Source: Reclinomonas americana ATCC 50394 (Eukaryota; Jakobida; Jakobea; Jakobida). Taken from it: a stretch of DNA of 21,038 nucleotides. The notes beneath the pieces were generated by a model, which worked only from the letters and a program-made list of their open reading frames with translations, was not told the DNA's origin and made no database searches. How positions within the stretch are numbered: the first letter of the stretch is position 1; each line of letters starts with the position of its first letter. Location: assembly GCA_048213135.1 (NCBI GenBank), contig PS015084.1:27223-48260 (forward strand), given 5' to 3'. The position numbers and the translations under genes are program-made. Below are positions 9,734 through 18,970 of this stretch, in pieces.

Positions 9734-12177
9734 ATGGATGTGTCCTTGTTTTACCCGTACCAAGCATGTCGACGCGTGGCCACCGACCACGATGACGATG
9801 CACGGCTTCTTCTCTTGCAGAAGCGAGTGATGGAGGATGCAGAGGAGGAGGAGTATGAGCGGCGAGAGAGCGAAGAGTTGAGTGATCACTTGTCAATCAC
9901 ACTCTCTCACTCCTCATCTTTCTTCTTGTTGTTGTTCTTCTTGTTCCTGTTCTTCTTCCTCTTCTCCTCCTCCTCCTCGTCGTCCTCCTTCTCCTCCTCC
10001 TCCTCCTCCTCCTCCTCCTCCTCCTCCTCCTCCTCCTCCTCATCATCATCATCATCATAATCATCATCATCATCATTGTTAGTTCGTCTTGTTCTCTCTC
10101 TTCCTCCTCCTCTTCCTCTTCCTCCTCCTCCNNNNNNNNNNNNNNNNNNNNTTAATCTCCTCATTTATTATAATCATTGTTCAGTTCTTCTTGTTCTCCC
10201 TCTTCTCCTCCTCGTCCTCCTTCACCTGTTCTTCTTCCTCTCCCTCTCTTCTCTGCATCTCTTCTCTCATTCTCTCCTCTCCATTGTCTCTTCCTTCTGC
10301 CTGCTCCTTCTCCACCACCTCCCCTTCTCCTCACTCTCCCTCTCCCTTGTGTGCAGCATCTCCTTCACCTGCAACATTGGTGGGTGCCAGCACCGCTTCA
10401 CCTCCACTGCGGCCTACGAGGATCACTATCAGCGCGCTCATCGCAATCGATGCCCGCACCCGGGCTGCGGTCGTCTCTTTCCCACGCATCGCTTGTCGTT
10501 GATGCATGCGTTGGAGGCGCACGATGCGTTGTTTAGAATACTCTCGGAGAAGCAGCCGATGGTGAGTGGGAGGGAAAGGGTGGGGAAGGGAGGAGAGAGG
10601 GAGGGAGAGACAGCATCTCCTCGCCCTCGTTCTCCTCCACCCGTGTGAGCATTATTCATTCTTCGCGTTGGTTGTCTTCCGTGTTTTCCTCTTCGTCCTT
10701 CCTCCTGCTTCTCCTTTATCCTTCTTCGTCTTCATATTCTCTACGTCCGCGCCTTCCACTTTTCTTTCCCTTTCCTTTTCCCTCCCCTGCATCCCCATTT
10801 CTTCCTCCTGCTCCCCTCATTCAGTTCGCTTCTTCTTCATCCTGTCTTTTCCTTCTCTTTGTCCATCTCCTCCCACTCCTCTTTCTTCTCGCCTCTTCTT
10901 TCTCCCCTCCCCCTGCTCCTCCGTTTCTGCCTTTTGCTCTCCACATCCTCAGGTCGCTTCTTCTTGCTTTCTTGTGCTTCTCATTGTCCATCTCCCCCCG
11001 CTCCTCTTTCTTCTCGCCTCTTCTTTCTCCCCTCCCCCTGCTCCTCCGTTTCTGCCTTTTGCTCTCCACATCCTCAGGTCGCTTCTTCTTGCTTTCTTGT
11101 GCTTCTCATTGTCCATCTCCTCCCGCTCCTCTGTCTTCTCGCTTCTTCTTTCTCCCCCCTGCACCTCCGTTCTGCCTTTTGCTCGCTGCATCCTCAGGTC
11201 GCTTCTTCTTGCTTTCTTGTGCTTCTCCTCGACCACCTCCCCCCGCTCCTCTGTCTTCTCGCTTCTTCTTTGCCCTTCCCCCTGCATCTCCGTTGCTGCC
11301 GTATTCTTCGCGCATTCACTTCTCCTTGTTCTTCTTGTCTTGTGCTTCCCATTCCCCTATCTCCCTTCACCATTCTCATCTTTGTGTTTTCTTGCTCTTG
11401 TTTTCTTCCCCTCTCCCACTTCTCCTTCCTCATTCTGTCTCTTTCCTTCTTCCCTCCGTGGACCTCCGTATTGCCTTTTGTTCCTCTCTTCCTGTTTTCT
11501 ATTCTTGCTCTTCCTTCCTCGTGCTTCTCCTCGACCATCTCCTCCCACTCCTCTCTCTTCTCGCTTCTTCTTTCTCCTTTCTCCCTTTCTTTAACCCTCC
11601 TGGTCTTCTCCTCCCCCCTCTTGCTTTTTCCTTCTCCCACTTCCTTCCTCTCCCTCTCCCCCTTCTTCCCCTCACTCGCCTCTAACAGTACGAATGCCTG
11701 GTGCCCACCTGCCTGGCCAAATTCACCGGCCCTCGCGAGCGCAAGCAGCACTTGGTGGAGGCGCATCACTATCCTCGTGGTTTCAGCTTTGAGCGGCGCT
11801 ACGACACGAGGAGGCAGCAAAACAAGAAGAGGAAGCAGCAGCAGCAGCAGGAACGCGGGCGTGGAGGCAGTGTGGCGGCGGTCAGTGCCGCAGCCAGAAA
11901 GCGGAATCGACAGCGCAAGCTGCAGGAGAAGCGCGGTGGTGGTGGTGGTGGTGATGTGGACATGGGCGACAAGCCGGTCGCGGAGGCGATGGAAACTGCT
12001 GCGGCGCCGCCAGTGGGGATCGATCCCGCGGCACTGGTCTTCCGCCCACGGCAGCTGCACCCGAATCAGAGTGTGCGTTTCGGTCGCAGAGGTGGCGGCC
12101 GATCGCACATGATGTTTGGTCGGCGTGCGGTGGAGGCGGTGGAGGAGGAGAGTATGGCGGACACGACGATGAAATGA
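9734..12177 (+). CDS. ZNF511: ZNF511-type protein with three C2H2 zinc fingers
   Basis: Exons 9734-9876, 10357-10561 and 11689-12177 join in phase (2 then 0) to give 278 aa; human ZNF511 is of similar size. Fingers are at C53-C58-H71-H76, C80-C85-H98-H103 and C119-C124-H137-H142. Family hallmarks are ILSEKQPM followed by YECLVPTC, a KF..PRERKQHLVEAHHYP block after the third finger, and a C-terminal FGR-G motif (SVRFGRRGGGRS). Between these lies a basic linker with poly-Q, poly-G and RR/KR runs, a possible nuclear signal. The N-terminal exon (LLLLQKRVMEDAEEEEYERR) matches the acidic helical segment expected before finger 1, but it is less certain. The frame is open upstream to an ATG at 9548, which could be the real start. 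The family is nuclear and of poorly known function. Both introns are filled with pyrimidine repeats. Confidence 0.87.
9950..10131. repeat. TCC/CTC and ATC trinucleotide repeats in intron 1 of the ZNF511-type gene
   Basis: TTC/TTG-rich sequence passes into (TCC)n at about 9967-10040, then (ATC)n at 10041-10075, then more TCC/TCT up to the small gap. On the plus strand it would encode poly-Ser, so an unspliced transcript would add a Ser tract; it is interpreted as intron because the acceptor at 10351-10356 and the phase fit. Confidence 0.85.
10132..10151. other. Assembly gap (20 N)
   Basis: A 20-base gap of conventional unknown size inside the trinucleotide-rich intron 1 of the ZNF511-type gene. 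Confidence 0.99.
10800..11480. repeat. Intronic minisatellite, unit ~123 bp, about 5 copies
   Basis: The motif CCGTT-CTGCC recurs at 10921, 11045, 11167 and 11290 (spacings 124, 122, 123), with a diverged copy near 11466. Within each unit the order is CTCCGTTTCTGCCTTTTGCT, then CACATCCTCAGGTCGCTTC, then TTGCTTTCTTGTGCTTCTC, then a CTCCTC-rich stretch. It lies inside intron 2 (10562-11688) of the ZNF511-type gene, pyrimidine-rich in the sense direction. Confidence 0.9.
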
Positions 12178-12925
12178 ATTGGGAAAGGTGGGTGGAAAAG
12201 GAAGTGTGAATGCTGCGACGCAACGAGGATTTCGATCTCTTGACCCTCATCAGCCTGCTGCAATACTAGCAGCACCAGGTCTTCGTTCTCATGGGTGTTT
12301 CACCACGGGTCGATAGTTGTGTGATACCAGGGCGTTTTGGACTCTGCTGGAAGGATCACGATTTGGCGAAACCAGCAACGCCAGCTTGCACACGCTTCGA
12401 TCACGTGAGTGTTTCACCACGGGTCAATAGCAGGGGGCTCAGAGTCCACAGTACTGCATGACGCCAGGGTGAATAGGACGCCAGGGGATCACAATCAATT
12501 GATCTCGTGGGCCTGTGCGACTTAGCAGGGGACATAATCATGGATGCGAGGGTGCAGTTGCCATCGGGGGTGCACGATACAAGGCGAACAGGATACGCTG
12601 CAAAAGATCGAGGAACACCAACAACACAAGATTTTTCGATCACGTGGGTCTTTCACCTCGGCTCAATGGTCAGGATCTCCGAGCGTACAGCATTGCCGAT
12701 GGGTGCATGGCAGCAGGGCGAATAGGGTGCAAGGAGGCCAAGGTTTGCTGAAAACCCAACACGAACGTCGGACATGCATGTGACTTCACCGCGCGACAAC
12801 GATTCTTCGCACGATGAAGGAGATGGTCTAACCGAGCAAGTACTCGGCTAAACGGGTCTGTCACTGAGAAACCATGCTTGCTGAGTCGCGCGAAGTCCAA
12901 TCACTTTTGCAGGACACATTCAATC
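12178..12925. other. Intergenic region with degenerate direct repeats
   Basis: Separates the ZNF511-type stop from the hydrolase ATG. Between about 12290 and 12700 a block GTG(A/G)GTGTTTCACCACGGGTC occurs at 12293 and 12407, and a diverged copy (GTGGGTCTTTCACCTCGGCTC) at 12643. GATCACGTG precedes two of them, and CAGGGCGAATAGG-type strings follow. Unlike the introns it is not pyrimidine-rich. No gene is seen; it should contain the terminator of one gene and the promoter of the next. Confidence 0.65.
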
Positions 12926-13213
12926 ATGCGACTCTGCGCGTTCCTCGCACTCCTCCTCGCTCTCGCCTCCCTCGCCTCTGCCGCCAGTCCACTGGTGCTC
13001 ACCAAGTTCTCCGCGCTCGAGGTGCATTCTCCACTTCTGTTCTTTCTGCAATTCCTTTACTCTTCTCAGCGACTCTCTCTGTCTTTACCCTCACAGGTTG
13101 CTCTCACTGGTGCGCGCTGCTTGGATGGATCGCCTGCGGGGTACTACTTCCGTCCCGCCACGAATAGCACAGATGCGGCCAAGTGGATCATTTATCTGGA
13201 GGGTGAGCAGTGA

Positions 13214-13269
<56 letters not shown>

Positions 13270-15820
13270 AGAGGAGAAGAGGGGTCCGTCATGCCACTCT
13301 GCTTCCCCAAGTTATATATGATCGCGGTACCTCTTGCTGCATTCGTTTCTTCTGGTGTTCGCATCACTCTATGATGGCATTCGGTCTCAGTCATGGTCTC
13401 TCTTACTCGTCCCTGACCATATGCCACTCCACTCATCAGTGCTGCCTCTTGTCGCATCCTCTTCCTCTTGCCCTCTCGTGTTTCACTCTCAGTCATGCTC
13501 CCTTGGGAGTTTTGCATTCTTTCAGTCATGCCTCTGGTGTTCGCGTCACTCTATCATGGCATTCGTTCTCAGTCATGTTCTCTCTTCCTCGTCCGTGGCC
13601 ACATGGCACTCCTCTGTTCGTGGTGCCTCCTGCTGCATTCGTTGCCTCTGGTCATGACATCTGTTCTCACTCTTCCCTGGTCATTTGGCACTCCTCTCGG
13701 TGCCTCTTGCTGCATTCTCTTCTTACCTCTCTTCTGTCGCTCATGGCTTCCTCCATCACAGTGTTTCCCGTCATGCTCCCTTGGGGGTTTCTGCACTCCT
13801 GCTTTGTCACGTCTTTTGGATACCACTCTTCTCCTCGGTGCTGGCCGATGTGCATCTCGCTGCATCCTCTTGTCCTCTCATGGCTTCCTCTCATTTCATG
13901 CTCGTGGGGGTTTCTGCATTCCTGTCTTGTCGCTTCTTGTGCGTGCCACTCCTCTCGTCAGTGTTGCTCGTGGTGCCTCTTGTCGCACTCTCTTCCTCTT
14001 GCCCTCCCATGTTTGCTCTGCCATGCTTCGTTGGGTGTTTCTGCATTCTTTCACTCCTTCATTATCATGCCACTCTTCCTCCACTGTTCGCGTTACTTGA
14101 TAATGGTATCTGTTCTTTCTCTTGTTCTCTTCCTCGTCCGTGGCCACATGGCACCCCTCCGATCGTTGTCTTGCCCTTCACGGCTTCCTCCGTCACGCGT
14201 TCTCCGTCACGCTCCCTTGGGGCTTCTGCATTCCTTCAGCATACTGCCACTCTTCTACGCCGGTTATGTTGGGCTGGCTTCGTTTCCTCTACTTCTCTCA
14301 CGGTATTCATGCTGCTCCTCCTTGTTTGTGGCTTGTGTTGCTTGCCATTCTGCTTCCCAATCCTGTTCTGCGTTGCTCTGCGCATTTTCATCCTGCATTC
14401 TTCATGTCTTGCTTCGTTGGTCCAACACCTCTTCCGTTTCTTCTCAGCCTTCTTCTGCTGGCATGATCATGCCCTCTCCAGATCTCTCTGTTTCTCCTCA
14501 CTCCCCCACCCTCCCCCTTTCAGGTGGCGGCCTCTGCTACACCCCCAGCGACTGCGCCGATCGCGTGAAGAGCGACCTCGGCTCCTCGACACACTGGAAA
14601 GACTCGCGACACGAAGGCAACCTGCTCTCCGACGACCCCTCCAAGAACCCCGACTTCTACCAATGGAATCACGTCTTTGTGCCATGTTCGTGCGCTCTGT
14701 CCCTCTCTCCCCTCTCCCCCCTCGCCTCACTCAATGGTGGTTGTTGTCGGCAGACTGCAGCGGCGACCTGCACTCGGGCCAGCGCCGCATTGTCGCCTTT
14801 CCACCGTTCCAGGACTTTTACTTTGCCGGCCACCTCATCTTGAGTGCCACGCTGAAGCACCTGCGAGACTATGGGATCAGTGGTGCCGAGGAACTCATTC
14901 TCAGTGGCTTCTCAGCTGGCGGCATCGGCACGTTCACCAACGCCGAGTTTGTCGGGCAGCAGTTCCCGGAGGCGCGATACTCGATTGTGCCAATGGGTGG
15001 CTTCTTCCTGGACATTACGCCGTTCAACCCCATGGACGCTTCGATTGGCGTGTGGCTCTCGGCGGCTGCTGGTGAGTGAGGAGTTGTACTGGGGGTCGGT
15101 GGACGATTTGTTTGACTCGTTTCGCGTGCGCACAGCGCTGTATGACGCGTACTTGCCGCCGTCGTGTGTGGAACAGAATGCCAATTGTTGCGTGCGGCTT
15201 GCTGGTCTCTGTTGCGTGCACGCACCACCTCTTCTTGACTCCTTTCCGCACCAGTCACTGGCCGCTGCTACTGCTCCAACTGGTTGTATCCGTACATCAA
15301 TGTGCCGACGTTTGTGGCGGAGAATCAGGTGGGCCTGGCAGAGAGTCAGGGTCTCTCTGTGCATGTGTCTGTCTGTCTGCCTGCTTGTATCTCCTCCTTT
15401 CACTCTCTGGTCTCCGTCTTCCTCTGAGCGTTTCTGGCAGTTGTGTGCGCTTCTCTTTCTCAGTTTCCTCTCCCCCATCCCTAAGCGTCTTTCTGTTCGC
15501 CTCACGATCGCGGGCCGTTGCTTTCAAATTGTAGACGGGGCTGCCACGTTGCCTGTGTGTCTGTCTCTGTCAGTCTCTCTCACACTTTCTCTCCTCTCTC
15601 GCCTTTCTTGCCCATTTCTCTCCATTTCTGTCAGACTGTGCCTTCGTGTTTCTGCCCTTCTTGCCTTCCTGCACCTGCCTGCTTGCCAAAGCGTCTCCCT
15701 TTCTTTCTATTTCTAGCGCTCCTTCTAGATATGTCGCCCTTGCTCCTCCCCGCCTCACGCCTTTCTTCCTTTCTCTTTCAGCCTATCTTCGTTTGCTTTG
15801 CCCTCGTTTCTGCATGCTCG

Positions 15821-15851
<31 letters not shown>

Positions 15852-16372
15852 TCTCTCTTACTCTGTCTCTTTCCCTTTCCCTTTCCCTCATCCCCTTCCC
15901 TCCCCACCCCCGCAGTACGACTCGAACCAGCTGTACGACCAGGACAATTGCCCAAAGGGCGACTCCGACGCCAGTCGCCAGTATGTGCAGTTCTTTGGCG
16001 AGCAGATGCGCGCCTCCCTGCAACACGTAATCGACAACCCGCGTGACGGCCTGTTTGCGCCCTCGTGCCTCAAGCACGATGTGGAGTGGAACTCGGTGAT
16101 TGTCGGCGGCCAATCGTGGCGCACCGCCCTCGGGAATTGGTTCGTATTGCATGCGCCCTTATTTGAGAATCTGCACTGTGCAACTCACGATGAGTTTGTG
16201 TGTTGCGCAGGTACTTTAGACGGTCTGGACCCACCAAGGTCGTGGGTGCGTTTACTTTTGTGGTAGTAGTGGGTGAATGCGTGCATGCCGTGCTCACACG
16301 TGGGGGTGCGCAGATACGTGCGGCGTGCTGCCGTGCACACCCAACTGCAAGCACCTCGAGCCGCCATTGTGA
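12926..16372 (+). CDS. Secreted pectinacetylesterase/Notum-family serine hydrolase
   Basis: Exons 12926-13021, 13097-13202, 14524-14685, 14754-15071, 15136-15186 (or to 15204), 15255-15328, 15916-16139, 16211-16245 and 16314-16372 are all in phase and give 374 aa, near the usual family length. Residues 1-20 form a signal peptide (MRLCAFLALLLALASLASAA). Family landmarks: WIIYLEGGGLC (residues ~62-72), the YCSGD oxyanion region (122-126), the nucleophile Ser175 in GFSAGG, Asp271 in NQYDSNQ, His323 in SCLKHD, and a Cys-rich end CGVLPCTPNC. The full Ser-Asp-His triad is present, so the enzyme is probably active. Known members remove O-acetyl groups from pectin (plants, microbes) or palmitoleate from Wnt (animal Notum); the substrate here cannot be told. 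It follows the ZNF511-type gene on the same strand after 750 bp. The exon 5 end is uncertain between two donors. Intron 2 (1321 bp) and intron 6 (587 bp) carry repeats; the other introns are 64-75 nt. Confidence 0.93.
13217..13266. repeat. (GA)25 microsatellite
   Basis: Uninterrupted GA run just downstream of the intron 2 donor GGTGAGC of the hydrolase gene. It is the only clearly purine-rich repeat on the sense strand of this gene. Confidence 0.95.
13340..14260. repeat. Degenerate tandem repeat in intron 2 of the hydrolase gene
   Basis: Blocks recur in similar order. GTTTCTGCA-TC follows CTTGGG-type strings at 13787, 13910 and 14037 (spacings 123 and 127), with more distant copies near 13503 and 14214. 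TCATGGCTTCCTC occurs at 13741 and 13879. CCTCGTCCGTGGCCACATGG occurs near 13588 and 14140. GGTGCCTCTTGCTGCATTC-type strings also recur. The whole intron is C/T-rich with few stop codons on the plus strand, so it leaves long meaningless open frames. Confidence 0.8.
15329..15915. repeat. Pyrimidine-rich long intron 6 of the hydrolase gene
   Basis: Runs from donor GTGGGCC after GAGAATCAG to acceptor CCCCGCAG at 15915. It is made of TCTGTCTG, CTCTCT and CCCTTTCCC stretches. No coding structure is seen, and the flanking exons join in phase 0 across the Asp271 region (AENQ|YDSNQ). Confidence 0.85.
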
Positions 16373-16429
16373 TATTGAAGGACGACGTGGTCGCTTTATT
16401 CACCCAAAACATGTTGTGTACAGTGTGTT

Positions 16430-16760
16430 TCAAGTCGAAGCCCCAGCGATTCGAATCCGAATTCACAATTGCAAGATTGAGTTGCAAATTGTCGAATTCA
16501 AAGCGACTCCGCAGTACGACCTACAGTAAGCTCTGTACACAGTTGCATCTAAGGCTATTGTGCGTAATTGCTTGGTTGCTGGGCGGAACCACGGCGATGC
16601 GAATGCAGGAGTTCTTGCAAGATTGAGTTGCAACTGTCAAATTCAAGGCTCCACCGCAAGAGCTGCTGCTGCACACAGTTGCATTCAAGGCTTCATGTAT
16701 AACGTGCTTGCTTGCTGGGGCACGTCGAAATCCGAACCGATATCGCATTTGACCGTTACC
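16430..16760. repeat. Degenerate direct repeat, unit ~145 bp, 2-2.5 copies
   Basis: TTGCAAGATTGAGTTGCAA occurs at about 16470 and 16615, each followed by a TCAAATTCAA-type string and ACACAGTTGCAT. A TGCTTG(G)TTGCTGGG block precedes and follows. It lies just downstream of the hydrolase stop codon (16370-16372) and may include its 3'UTR. No gene is seen in 16373-16840. Confidence 0.7.
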
Positions 16761-16840
16761 AGCGCCCACCAATCGATTTGCACACGAGCGATCACACTCT
16801 TGCTGTCTCTCTCTCTCACATTCACACATACGTTGAAGCA

Positions 16841-16880
16841 ATGGCCGACGGCGATGGATCTGGATCGCGTCACGTAGAAG
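16841..16880 (+). CDS. Possible first coding exon of an unknown plus-strand gene
   Basis: AGCAATGG start context and 13 codons reading MADGDGSGSRHVE, followed by G and a good GTAAGAG donor at 16881 (phase 1). Downstream is a CA/CT tract and a 372-base gap. A phase-matching acceptor exists far away (CACACATAG before 18600), which would read on into ATHLTQVSELDC, but the 1.7 kb link is speculative. It could equally be a chance ORF. Confidence 0.25.
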
Positions 16881-16965
16881 GTAAGAGAGAGAGACAGACA
16901 AAAGAGTGCGCGCGCGACCATCTCACTCTCACACACACACACTCTCACACGCTCACTCAGTGTTT

Positions 16966-17337
16966 NNNNNNNNNNNNNNNNNNNNNNNNNNNNNNNNNNN
17001 NNNNNNNNNNNNNNNNNNNNNNNNNNNNNNNNNNNNNNNNNNNNNNNNNNNNNNNNNNNNNNNNNNNNNNNNNNNNNNNNNNNNNNNNNNNNNNNNNNNN
17101 NNNNNNNNNNNNNNNNNNNNNNNNNNNNNNNNNNNNNNNNNNNNNNNNNNNNNNNNNNNNNNNNNNNNNNNNNNNNNNNNNNNNNNNNNNNNNNNNNNNN
17201 NNNNNNNNNNNNNNNNNNNNNNNNNNNNNNNNNNNNNNNNNNNNNNNNNNNNNNNNNNNNNNNNNNNNNNNNNNNNNNNNNNNNNNNNNNNNNNNNNNNN
17301 NNNNNNNNNNNNNNNNNNNNNNNNNNNNNNNNNNNNN
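16966..17337. other. Assembly gap (372 N)
   Basis: Bounded on the left by CTCACA-type repeat and on the right by an uninterrupted TCG run. Confidence 0.99.
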
Positions 17338-17523
<186 letters not shown>

Positions 17524-17699
17524 TGCTTCGTGTCTGGGAAGATTGCGCGTTTGGTGATCTGTGCCCGTGTTCTCTGTTCTCGGTGGATGCTCCGCCGTTT
17601 CTCTCCGCCTTCTCCTTGTGGTGAACTGCTCATACGACCTCCGCGTTCTGCTTTGATCCATGTTCTTCGTCTGCCAAGCTTTGGTAGAGAAAATAGATG

Positions 17700-18330
17700 G
17701 CTGTAGCGTTCGTGGCCTCCATCTCGCCTCTCACCCTTGTTCAATTTTCTCGTCCTTCGCTTGCTTCTTGTGTTTTCGTCGTCTGCCAAGCGTGGGCGAG
17801 TGTCCAGCGCTCTTGTTCGATGTTCTCGCCATCGTGTCTCCCTCTCTTCTCCCCGCAGCAACTTGCATTCTTTTTGCGCCATTCGTGGCCTCCATCTCGC
17901 CTCTCGCCCTTGTTCGATGTTCCTGTCCACTTGCTTGCATCTTGTATGCCAAGCGTGGGCGAGTGCCCAGTGATTTCCATCTCGCCCCTCATTATTACTC
18001 GATTTTCTCGTCTCTTTGCTCGTACATCCTCTTCTCCCTCTCCCTCTCCTCGGGGAGCGGCCTTCAGTCGTGTTGCGCCGTTCGTGGCCTCCCACTCGCC
18101 CTTCTTCACCTTCTTCAATAGTTTCCTTGTTCCGCATGCATCCTGCGTAATTACTTTCCTGAATTCGCTGCCAAGAGTCCATCTCGGCTCTCGCTCCTGG
18201 TCGCTATTCTCGCCACCTGTGTGCGTCCCTCTCTCCCGGCCACTCTCTTCCCCCCTCTCCATCTTCCTTTCCAGGGAAGCAGCCAGCATGCTTGTTGCGC
18301 AGTTCGTGATCTCTATCTCGTCTCTTGCCC
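17700..18330. repeat. Degenerate tandem repeat, unit ~165-195 bp
   Basis: GTTCGTGGCCTCCATCTCGCC occurs near 17708 and 17883, as GTTCGTGGCCTCCCACTCGCC near 18077, and more diverged near 18301. GCCAAGCGTGGGCGAGTG lies near 17786 and 17950. CTTGTTCGATGTTC-type strings follow each copy. On the plus strand it is C/T-rich. The open frames across it carry the repeat and no recognisable protein. Confidence 0.8.
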
Positions 18331-18390
18331 CTTTTCGCTGTTCTCGTTGTCCTCCCTCCCTCTCTCCCTCTCTCTCCTTCTCCTCTCTCT

Positions 18391-18497
18391 NNNNNNNNNN
18401 NNNNNNNNNNNNNNNNNNNNNNNNNNNNNNNNNNNNNNNNNNNNNNNNNNNNNNNNNNNNNNNNNNNNNNNNNNNNNNNNNNNNNNNNNNNNNNNNN
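18391..18497. other. Assembly gap (107 N)
   Basis: CT-rich on the left; on the right it begins GTAGGTCGTCTACTACTCTC and then a CT run. Confidence 0.99.
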
Positions 18498-18509
18498 GTA
18501 GGTCGTCTA

Positions 18510-18510
<1 letters not shown>

Positions 18511-18570
<60 letters not shown>

Positions 18571-18596
18571 CACACACACACACACACACACACACA
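18511..18596. repeat. (CT)~28 followed by (CA)~14
   Basis: Compound dinucleotide microsatellite ending in ATAGG at 18596-18600, which could serve as a splice acceptor on the plus strand. Confidence 0.95.
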
Positions 18597-18599
18597 TAG

Positions 18600-18970
18600 G
18601 CGCGACGCATCTCACTCAAGTGTCCGAACTCGACTGCAGCATTCACCGAGCACGTCATAAGCTTCCTCTCACAGAAAAGCGCGGCAAGAAAGGTAAAAAA
18701 ACTAGCCACATCACCAGCGTTGCCAGTGTTCTGCAGGTTGGACCACTCGGCCAGCAGCTGGTTTGTAAATGCCAGCAATCTGCAGCACATTCCATCGCCC
18801 ATGACCCTGCCTATTTCCTCTGTTTGTTCTACATATACATATCCTGCTCACTCAACAACCAGCGATACGTGCGTGTGACCACACCTCCAAGAGGAAAATG
18901 AGGATTCGGTTCTTCAAGGTGACAAGGCCCTTCTGCAGCAGATGCTTATGCTGCACGGCTTCCCTAAATA
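18600..18970. other. Unassigned stretch with exon-like pieces on both strands
   Basis: On the plus strand 18601-18691 is open in two frames (one reads ISLKCPNSTAAFTEHVISF, another ATHLTQVSELDCSIHRARHK) and ends in AAAGGTAAAAA, a good donor, with a TTCTGCAG acceptor 44 nt on. On the minus strand the same region reads LLAFTNQLLAEWSNLQ, and 18948-18883 reads HKHLLQKGLVTLKNRI between an AG and a GTGTGG donor. I cannot choose; a decayed gene copy is as likely as a live gene. From 18971 to 19175 I see nothing further. Confidence 0.3.

Noticed and set aside
10566-12112. Three overlapping long plus-strand frames through intron 2 of the ZNF511-type gene
   Set aside because: Open in all three frames at once, Ser/Phe/Leu-rich, and following the 123 bp repeat; the flanking exons join in phase with family-typical sequence.
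13098-15079. Very long plus-strand open frames (581 and 464 codons) across intron 2 of the hydrolase gene
   Set aside because: They arise because C/T-rich repeat sequence has few stop codons. They read as Ser/His/Cys/Leu-rich repeats and conflict with the phase-perfect splice from LEG (13202) to GGLC (14524).
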